A DNA stretch of 5,170 bases from Spirochaetales bacterium UBA1265. Its GTDB lineage: Bacteria > Spirochaetota > Spirochaetia > Sphaerochaetales > Sphaerochaetaceae. A program made the translations under genes and the position numbers. How positions within the stretch are numbered: position 1 is the first letter of the stretch; each line of letters starts with the position of its first letter. Where the stretch lies: positions 1 to 5,170 of the forward strand of contig DBVL01000067.1 of assembly GCA_002308475.1 (NCBI GenBank), given 5' to 3'. The notes beneath the pieces were generated by a model. It saw only the letters and a program-made list of their open reading frames with translations, was not told the DNA's origin and did not search any database. Positions 1 to 5,170 of the stretch are shown here, in pieces.

Positions 1-1232
1 ATTGTACTCAGGACTGAAAGAGAAAACTGATAGATGGTGTCCAGTCTCTTGTTCATGAAGCGTACCATATAAGCACAGGCACTTCCTATGGCTATGCAAT
101 AGAAGAATGAATATATTGAAGCACCGGGAGAAATAACTACCCCAAGGCCGACCATGGCAGAGGTCAATACTCCAAGTCTCTTTTTTCCACTTAAAGAAGT
201 AACCAGCATGGGAGCAAAACAAACAGGGTATAGAATAAGTACAGGCCCGGAAAAGCTCGAAGAATAGTTAAGAATCAAAAGTGTGGAAACAATAAAGACT
301 ACACAGATCGAGATAGTACATATATTCAGTAGGCTGATGTAATGCTTGCTTATGCTTTTTGCAATTCTGAAGAAGGCTATGACTGAAGCAAGGAAGCCTA
401 TGATCATGAGAAGCATATCTCCATAAAAATCCCTGAAAGAAAGGCTGGCGTTGTCCGCAAGGACCTTGAGGGTATGTATCTGCTCCTCTTTGATTACTGT
501 GTCTACAGGAATGATCAGTTCTCCTTTGTAGTAAGAAGCAACGACAGGAAGTACATTGGAAGCAGCAAAATCTCTGTAGTATGTAGTCATGACATTGTCA
601 TAATGAATGTTTTCAACAAGACAATACTTGACTATTGAAAGGATTGTAGCCGTGGCTGATGAGGAAAGATAATCAGAATAACTGCTGATTGAAGATAGAA
701 CAAAATCATCAATATTCGCACTGCTGAGAAGAGTGTCTACATTCTTTATGGTACCTTGAGAATAATTGGAAGAAGAGTCTATTATATCTACTGTCGTATA
801 TCCCTGTTTCTGGATTTCTGACAACTCTGCTTCCGAAAAATACCCAAGATCAATTATATGGTGAAGAACTTCGTAGGCTATGGCCATCATCCGGTTTTCG
901 GAAGTATCAACATGGTTTTTGAAGAATTCAAAATTACTCAAGATAGTATCACTGTCTGTAAGACTGAAGGTAAAAACAGGAATAACAGAGTTTCTCGCGC
1001 TCTGTATCTTTTCTTCTGTAGCTTTCTCATCTACTACATCTACAGATGTGAAAACGTAGACATTCTCATCCGCTATATATCCTGCCTTCATGGTCTGAAG
1101 GTAGTTGTTATATCTGACACCTGTCTGAGAAGTAATGATCATTGAAGATCCAACTGTAACTAATGAAAGCAGAAGGACACTGATAACAATAATTATATTT
1201 ATTGTAGAAGTATTCTTATTACCTTTTCTCAT
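1..1232 (-). CDS. 7TM-HD family membrane protein, PgpH/YqfF-like (N-terminal 410 residues; C-terminal HD domain outside window)
   Basis: The first 410 codons translate without a stop and run off the left edge. Residues 12-33 are a transmembrane helix (INIIIVISVLLLSLVTVG). Residues about 34-268 are a soluble extracytoplasmic region of the 7TMR-HDED type. It begins with a strand-rich part (ADENVYVFTSVDVVDEKATEEK, typical of the 'D..T..kre' start of this domain, then NSVIPVF). It ends with the family hallmark KGELIIPVDTVIKEEQIHTLKVL (237-257), equivalent to 'v.kGe.Iv..G..it.eq...L..L'. Hydrophobic segments follow at about 270-290, 298-322, 327-347, 353-375 and 376-391, with another beginning near 400, as expected for the 7TM block. 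The catalytic HD phosphohydrolase domain should follow beyond position 1. In Listeria and some other bacteria such proteins hydrolyse c-di-AMP; that activity here is inference. ATG at 1232 is forced, because an in-frame TAG lies three codons upstream (1241-1239). The gene overlaps the phoH stop by 14 bases, and phoH next to 7TM-HD is a common gene pair. Confidence 0.9.
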   Translation of the reverse strand, partial: MRKGNKNTSTINIIIVISVLLLSLVTVGSSMIITSQTGVRYNNYLQTMKAGYIADENVYVFTSVDVVDEKATEEKIQSARNSVIPVFTFSLTDSDTILSNFEFFKNHVDTSENRMMAIAYEVLHHIIDLGYFSEAELSEIQKQGYTTVDIIDSSSNYSQGTIKNVDTLLSSANIDDFVLSSISSYSDYLSSSATATILSIVKYCLVENIHYDNVMTTYYRDFAASNVLPVVASYYKGELIIPVDTVIKEEQIHTLKVLADNASLSFRDFYGDMLLMIIGFLASVIAFFRIAKSISKHYISLLNICTISICVVFIVSTLLILNYSSSFSGPVLILYPVCFAPMLVTSLSGKKRLGVLTSAMVGLGVVISPGASIYSFFYCIAIGSACAYMVRFMNKRLDTIYQFSLSVLST

Positions 1233-2154
1233 ATGCGTCTATTATCCTCTGTACTATTCTGGATCTTACAGTATCTCTTCCTGTGAATCTTATAAATGTA
1301 ATCCCTTCTACATCTGAAAGTCTGTTTCCGGCATCTATCAGCCCACTGGACTTTTCATTAGGAAGGTCAATCTGCGTAGTATCTCCTGTGATTATAGCAC
1401 AGGAATTCTCACCAAGTCTTGTGAGAAACATTTTCATCTGACTAACCGTGGTATTCTGGGCCTCATCAAGAATAATGCAGGAGTTTGTAATACTTCTTCC
1501 TCTCATATATGCAAGTGGAGCTATCTCTATCTGACCCGTTTCTTCAAGCCTTTTTACCGTAGATGGTGAAAGCGTAGCTTCCATGCTGTCATACAGAGGT
1601 TTGAGATATGGATTAAGTTTCTGGCTGAGGTCTCCAGGAAGAAAACCAAGACTCTCCCCTGCTTCTACAACAGGTCGGGTAAGAATAATCTTATGCTTTC
1701 TTCCACTGAGCAGTTCTCCAAGACAGTGACTTACTGCAAGAAATGTCTTCCCAGTCCCAGCAGGACCAACGGCGAACACAACCTGGGAACTGTCCATGGC
1801 AGCTATATACTCCTCCTGCTTCGGACTCTTAGGATAAACAGACCTTGTTCCTATGGTAATAATTCTTTTTTTTGACAAAGAAGAAGAATCTTCCTCAGAC
1901 TCAATGGCCTTGAATTCCATAAGAATCTCAGGTTGAGAAATATCCTCACTGATAGAGGCCAGCCTCTGGAGTCTTGGCAAGATGGAATTGAATGCATCTG
2001 AGATCTTTTTGTCCTCTCCGTTGTATTCAATCCTATTTCCTCTGACAGAGAGGGAACATCCTAGAAGTGTTTCAAGATAGTCAATATTAGTATCGTTCGG
2101 TCCACAAACAGTTGCAAGGACCTGTGGATTCTCAAAAACAAAACCGGCACTCAT
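1219..2154 (-). CDS. phoH: PhoH family P-loop ATPase (PhoH-like/YbeZ type)
   Basis: This 311-residue cytoplasmic ATPase belongs to the PhoH/YbeZ family, which is linked to RNA metabolism and the YbeY endoribonuclease; its exact reaction is not settled. Residues about 1-65 form the KH-like N-terminal domain (GPNDTNIDYLETLLG, then RGNRIEYNGED). A polar linker (about 66-105) leads to the ATPase: Walker A GPAGTGKT (130-137), the PhoH signature TRPVVEAGESLGFLPGDL (159-176) and NPYLKPLYDS, Walker B IILDEAQN (227-234), a sensor segment ITGDTTQIDLP (255-265), and a C-terminal GRDTVRSRIVQRIIDAYE in which R297 is a candidate arginine finger. Length and motif order are normal and nothing is missing. I chose ATG at 2154 over an in-frame GTG at 2172. 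GGGAG lies 7 bases before the ATG, the ATG clears the lptD stop by one base, and the six extra residues would lie in sequence that codes for the lptD C-terminus. It is probably coupled to lptD upstream and to the 7TM-HD gene downstream. Confidence 0.95.
   Translation of the reverse strand: MSAGFVFENPQVLATVCGPNDTNIDYLETLLGCSLSVRGNRIEYNGEDKKISDAFNSILPRLQRLASISEDISQPEILMEFKAIESEEDSSSLSKKRIITIGTRSVYPKSPKQEEYIAAMDSSQVVFAVGPAGTGKTFLAVSHCLGELLSGRKHKIILTRPVVEAGESLGFLPGDLSQKLNPYLKPLYDSMEATLSPSTVKRLEETGQIEIAPLAYMRGRSITNSCIILDEAQNTTVSQMKMFLTRLGENSCAIITGDTTQIDLPNEKSSGLIDAGNRLSDVEGITFIRFTGRDTVRSRIVQRIIDAYEKR
1245..1250 (-). promoter_or_regulatory. Shine-Dalgarno-like site for the 7TM-HD gene, inside phoH
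   Basis: On the minus strand AGAGGA lies 12 bases before the ATG at 1232, inside the last codons of phoH. The match is good and the spacing long. Together with the 14-base overlap of the two genes it suggests translational coupling. Confidence 0.5.
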
Positions 2155-2155
2155 A

Positions 2156-4978
2156 TCAATACTCCCATACACTGTTGCTCAATTTATTTTCCCTTTTCAA
2201 TTCGGGAACAGCATTCCATTTTATAAAAACAGTAACTTCAGGAGCCCAGTATCTCTCTCCGTTTTTTGTTGCTATTGACGCAGAAGCATCAAAATTCAAT
2301 GTCCAGTCATGCATATAATGCACAAACTGCAAACTGAACTTACTAAGATTAAAGCCCGTTGTTTTTCTTCCATTTCCAAAGAAATCAAAAGACCTGAGCA
2401 AATCTTCATACATAAGTTTAAAACTGAAGTTACCATTTTCATCATAGTATCTGTAAAAACTCGAGTTTGTCGATGTTGTTTTAAGCTTCAGGTCAACAAA
2501 CTCCGAGATTGCAAAATCAAGAGAGAAATCAAATACAAGGGTAGAACCGTACCTGTTGTTGAAGTTTTTCTTATAAGTTGTTGCTACTGAAGAAGAAAAA
2601 CCTATCCTGTTGTACCAATAGTAAACAGGAGTAAAAGTGTAATCAAGGTGAACGGTAAGTTCATCAGGATCAAAGCTGGTATTCTTGAATGACATGTTTA
2701 TGTAGTTTTTGTCGAAGCTTAATCCCAAACTCAGATTTTTCAGCTTAAAATCGTTTTCCAGAACAACCTTTTCATTGAATTTCAGTCTCTTGTCTAAGAA
2801 ATTCAAGGAAAGAGTCTGTACAAATGAGTTTCCACTCCACCCTTCTTTGCTGAAATCATAGGTGTCTGTAATCTTAAAATCATAGTTTACATCTTTCTGA
2901 TTAAGCTCTAAAGAAGCCTTTCCTTTCTTGAATAAAAGATCATCCTCAAGATAAAGCTGGGTTGAGGCTTTTACGGTGTATACACCTTTTGTGAAGGATA
3001 CAGTAGGAGTGAGAATCAGATCCAAAGGCTTAAGCTGCTGGTTTATACTGAAAGTAAATGAACTGACAGTTCTTGAAAGCTCAATGCTGTGAGCCTTAAA
3101 GTAATCTTTCTCCCACTCCATGGGATAATCAGAAGACACTCCTTCGCTGAGTTTGTAGCGGTATAGATAAATCTGCTGGTTGTACTTTAACCCAACCAGT
3201 GGAGAGCTTACATTAAGGTTTGACAGAATCTTCAGATCTTTTGCCTCAGGATTAGTTTTGCTCTCCTCCATTGTGTAAACATATGAAGGTGTAAGAGTTT
3301 CAGTAACAGAAAGAATATCCAATGGTGAATTTGCCTTCAGATTCACAGTTCCGTTGACTTTAAGATAAACAGATTGATCCTGTTCAAGTTTATTATTAAG
3401 GTAGGTTTTGAGATTGTAATCAAGAGAGACCCCATAGGAATCTTTTTCTGTCTTATCTCCAGGATCTTTTTCAGTATATATGTTGAATGAATCCTCTACA
3501 GTTTCTTCATTTTTCTCAAGGGCTCTGTATTCTTCGAGAAATGTGTTTGCTAGAGTATTTGAATAGGTTGTCTTCTGAGCGCTTTCAGTCTCCTTCTTGA
3601 AAGAGAACACAGTACCGCTAAGTGTAGCATCAAATTCAGGCAAGACAGTTTTATCTACGGCGTATATATGTTTTGCATTATTCCATTTGAAATCTCTTGA
3701 AGTGTTCAAAGTTGTCAGTGTAAAACTCTGGTTAAGGAACTTAAAAGAGGTCTTAAGGTTTGCTTCCCATGTATAAGTAGTCAAGCTTGACTTGTAGGTG
3801 GTAGGAACAATAGCAGAAGAACCTAACAGGCTATCAAGCTGAAAAGTTGTGTTTCTGTTATAGAAATCATGTTTAACATTCGGGTCACTCAAATACGGAA
3901 GCTTAAGAATTAAATCCGTGTTTCCTTTTTTATACTCAACAGACAAATCCCAAGCGTATCTTAATTTCCCATAATATGAGTACAACGGTTCAGCTTTGTA
4001 GGCAAGAACAGCCTTTGCATCCAAAACAAGCGAGTCATCAAGAACCTTGTTGTGGGTATCAATGCCCAAAGACAAACCGTAGTTTTTGTAGGCATCTGCC
4101 ATAAACACAAAATAACTTGAGCTATCACTTGCCCACTTCTCAAAAGCCGTTTGTTCCTTATTTGAATCCGCCGCCCTATAGATATAACCATCACGAACCA
4201 TTGAAGAGTCAGATTCACTGAGAAGACTGAGGGCTGACAAAGCTCCGTTGTTATCATTTGAGGAAGAAGAACCAGATGATGGTGTAGACCAAAGAGAAGG
4301 GTATCTACCATAAACCTCATAGGTAGTATTCAGAAAAAGGCCCTTAGATCCTGAGACACCTACAGCAGGATTAAATGCAAGCCTTGTGTTTGGATAATAG
4401 AAAAAAGGAATCCACAAAACAGGCACTCTTCCAAGCTTGATAGTAGCATTCTTAAAAATGAAATCAGACTCAAGGATAGCTATATTCTTAGCTTCTATGC
4501 TCCAGTAGGGATCCTTTTCCATGGTGGAAAGAATGACTCCGTCCATGACTACTGGTCCACCGTCTCCTGAGTAGGAAACCGTTTCTCCATCCAGAAAAAA
4601 AGTAATGGTTTTCTTCTCAGAATTTGTCTTTTCTATAGATGACTCTCCATTATAAAGAGTCAAATCAAGAGTATCCCAGTTAAGTATGAGACTGTCACCT
4701 GTATAATCACGGACAGAACCTCCAGAGAGGCTTACAGAGCCGGAGGCTATTATCTCTTTATTCTTAGTATCTATAACAACCTTCTCTGCTCTCAGCGTCC
4801 TTGTATCTTTATCTGAGGAGCCTGTTGTTGTAACTTCAAGTACAATGCTTCCTTTTACAGTAATCAGAGAACCATCTGCTACAAGGGAGTCTGCATTCAG
4901 AATCTTCACTGAATAAGAATCCGCAAAGACAAGCAGACAAGAGAATAATACATGCAAAAGAAGAAACAGCTTCTTCAC
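2156..4978 (-). CDS. lptD: LptD/OstA-family outer-membrane assembly protein (spirochaetal type)
   Basis: This 940-residue protein is probably the outer-membrane translocon that inserts LPS or a related glycolipid into the outer leaflet. Residues 1-19 form a signal peptide (KK, then a leucine-rich core, then VFA before D20). Residues about 22-180 resemble the OstA/LptA jelly-roll: repeated short beta strands with 'GS..' turns such as VKGSIVLEV and IIASGSVSLSGG. The family landmark KLGRVPVLWIPFFYYP (181-196) follows, then NPAVGVSGSKGLFLNTTYE at the entry to the barrel. The rest alternates polar and aromatic residues as in a large beta-barrel. Near the C-terminus, DLLRSFDFFG (859-868) and MHDW (889-892) match LptD-like tails, and the last residue is the aromatic Y. 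It is longer than E. coli LptD (about 784 aa). The mature chain has no cysteine, so the disulfide-controlled maturation of E. coli LptD cannot apply. The GTG start follows the uvrA TAA directly, gives an ideal signal peptide, and has AAGGAG 12 bases upstream. The fold is confident. The exported substrate is unknown, because some treponemes lack LPS. Confidence 0.9.
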   Translation of the reverse strand: MKKLFLLLHVLFSCLLVFADSYSVKILNADSLVADGSLITVKGSIVLEVTTTGSSDKDTRTLRAEKVVIDTKNKEIIASGSVSLSGGSVRDYTGDSLILNWDTLDLTLYNGESSIEKTNSEKKTITFFLDGETVSYSGDGGPVVMDGVILSTMEKDPYWSIEAKNIAILESDFIFKNATIKLGRVPVLWIPFFYYPNTRLAFNPAVGVSGSKGLFLNTTYEVYGRYPSLWSTPSSGSSSSNDNNGALSALSLLSESDSSMVRDGYIYRAADSNKEQTAFEKWASDSSSYFVFMADAYKNYGLSLGIDTHNKVLDDSLVLDAKAVLAYKAEPLYSYYGKLRYAWDLSVEYKKGNTDLILKLPYLSDPNVKHDFYNRNTTFQLDSLLGSSAIVPTTYKSSLTTYTWEANLKTSFKFLNQSFTLTTLNTSRDFKWNNAKHIYAVDKTVLPEFDATLSGTVFSFKKETESAQKTTYSNTLANTFLEEYRALEKNEETVEDSFNIYTEKDPGDKTEKDSYGVSLDYNLKTYLNNKLEQDQSVYLKVNGTVNLKANSPLDILSVTETLTPSYVYTMEESKTNPEAKDLKILSNLNVSSPLVGLKYNQQIYLYRYKLSEGVSSDYPMEWEKDYFKAHSIELSRTVSSFTFSINQQLKPLDLILTPTVSFTKGVYTVKASTQLYLEDDLLFKKGKASLELNQKDVNYDFKITDTYDFSKEGWSGNSFVQTLSLNFLDKRLKFNEKVVLENDFKLKNLSLGLSFDKNYINMSFKNTSFDPDELTVHLDYTFTPVYYWYNRIGFSSSVATTYKKNFNNRYGSTLVFDFSLDFAISEFVDLKLKTTSTNSSFYRYYDENGNFSFKLMYEDLLRSFDFFGNGRKTTGFNLSKFSLQFVHYMHDWTLNFDASASIATKNGERYWAPEVTVFIKWNAVPELKRENKLSNSVWEY
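2162..2166 (-). promoter_or_regulatory. Shine-Dalgarno site that decides the phoH start
   Basis: On the minus strand GGGAG sits in the last codons of lptD (encoding W-E), 7 bases before the ATG at 2154, which is ideal spacing. It lies downstream of the alternative GTG at 2172, so it cannot serve that codon. This is the main reason for preferring the 311-residue protein. The lptD TGA falls between this site and the ATG, an arrangement that suits termination-reinitiation. Confidence 0.7.
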
Positions 4979-5170
4979 TTAGGCAAGAATCTCCTTAAGA
5001 AAATGACCGGTGTAAGATTCTGGGCAGGCAGCCACTTCTTCAGGAGTCCCCTGGCCCACTATGGTTCCGCCTCCATCTCCACCTTCAGGCCCCATGTCTA
5101 TAATCCAGTCAGCCTGCTTGATCACATCCAGATTATGTTCTATCAGAACCACCGTATTTCCTGAATCCAC
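4979..5170 (-). CDS. uvrA: UvrA, excinuclease ABC subunit A (C-terminal 63 residues, 5' end outside window)
   Basis: This is the last 63 residues of UvrA, the ABC-type ATPase that finds bulky DNA lesions and loads UvrB in nucleotide excision repair in the cytoplasm. The visible part is the end of the second nucleotide-binding domain. [18 protein letters not shown] carries the H-loop (switch) histidine of ABC ATPases, followed by the family signature [12 protein letters not shown] and the terminal GTPEEVA and SYTGHFLK segments typical of UvrA C-termini. The Walker A, signature motif and zinc modules lie to the right of the window. The reading frame is open at the edge: the GTG at 5170-5168 encodes an internal valine, not a start. 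The gene ends with TAA at 4981-4979, directly against the GTG of lptD in the same frame. The family assignment is essentially certain from sequence recognition. Confidence 0.97.
   Translation of the reverse strand: MDSGNTVVLIEHNLDVIKQADWIIDMGPEGGDGGGTIVGQGTPEEVAACPESYTGHFLKEILA
4991..4996 (-). promoter_or_regulatory. Shine-Dalgarno site for lptD, inside the uvrA 3' end
   Basis: On the minus strand AAGGAG lies 12 bases before the GTG at 4978, within the codons for the UvrA C-terminus (LKEIL). The spacing is slightly long, but the match is strong. It supports initiation at GTG directly after the uvrA TAA, by local binding or by ribosomes finishing uvrA. The next codons do not offer an ATG. Confidence 0.65.

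Noticed and set aside
858..1317. Two plus-strand open frames (858-1145 and 1135-1317)
   Set aside because: They lie opposite the 7TM-HD gene and the phoH 3' end. They lack recognisable motifs and plausible composition, whereas the minus-strand frames have clear family signatures.
2156..2210. A possible promoter for phoH in the A/T-rich 3' end of lptD
   Set aside because: TTGAAA- and TTGAGC-like hexamers occur, but none has a convincing -10 box at 16-18 bases. The tight gene coupling makes a separate promoter unnecessary.
3961..4320. Minus-strand 119-codon frame within lptD
   Set aside because: It overlaps the well-supported LptD coding frame in another phase. Its translation has no coherent motif and looks like an out-of-frame shadow.
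4934..4978. Lipoprotein signal (LFSC at residues 11-14) in LptD
   Set aside because: Spirochaetal lipoboxes are loose, but the hydrophobic core continues past C14 to VFA/DS, a good signal peptidase I site, and LptD barrels are not normally lipidated.
4952..5164. Plus-strand 70-codon frame across the uvrA/lptD junction
   Set aside because: It is antisense to the conserved UvrA C-terminus and the LptD signal peptide, with no recognisable product.
5168..5170. GTG at the right edge as a start codon of a small 63-residue protein
   Set aside because: The sequence is the unmistakable end of UvrA. The GTG is an internal valine codon and the gene continues outside the window.
1..5170. tRNA/rRNA genes, CRISPR arrays, insertion sequences, attachment sites, terminator hairpins
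   Set aside because: The window is fully covered by four protein genes with no noncoding gap. I saw no repeat array, inverted-repeat end or GC-rich hairpin followed by a T-run.

Overview
The window is one uninterrupted block of four protein genes. All are on the minus strand, so they are transcribed from the right edge (5170) toward position 1. In transcription order they are: the 3' end of uvrA (nucleotide excision repair ATPase), a complete 940-residue LptD/OstA-type outer-membrane protein, a complete phoH (PhoH-like P-loop ATPase), and the 5' two-thirds or so of a 7TM-HD membrane protein of the PgpH/YqfF type that runs off the left edge. There are no RNA genes, insertion sequences, CRISPR arrays or intergenic stretches. 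No plus-strand gene is supported.

The likely source is a diderm bacterium of moderate to low G+C, most plausibly a spirochaete close to Treponema. An LptD homologue implies an outer membrane. The style of this LptD (short N-terminal OstA domain, Ser/Thr/Asn-rich barrel, no cysteine in the mature chain, an HDW motif near the C-terminus) fits spirochaetal members. I recall the same uvrA-lptD adjacency in Treponema pallidum, but I could not check this here. The assignment is an inference, not a proof.

Junctions are extremely tight. The uvrA stop TAA (4981-4979) is followed directly, and in the same frame, by the GTG start of lptD (4978). The lptD stop TGA (2158-2156) is one base from the preferred phoH ATG (2154). 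The phoH stop (1221-1219) overlaps the start of the 7TM-HD gene (1232) by 14 bases. Each start has a purine-rich Shine-Dalgarno-like sequence inside the upstream gene. This argues for one polycistronic transcript with translational coupling.

Functionally, uvrA and lptD look like operon companions rather than pathway partners. The phoH and 7TM-HD pair is a conserved neighbourhood in many bacteria, often followed by ybeY, so ybeY is the natural guess for what lies beyond position 1. The block would therefore join DNA repair, outer-membrane glycolipid assembly, an RNA-related ATPase and a probable cyclic-dinucleotide phosphodiesterase. I see no clear sign of a new defence or mobile system. The points most worth a second look are the divergent cysteine-free LptD, its serine-rich and charged insertions, the abutting in-frame uvrA/lptD stop-start, and the phoH start choice.
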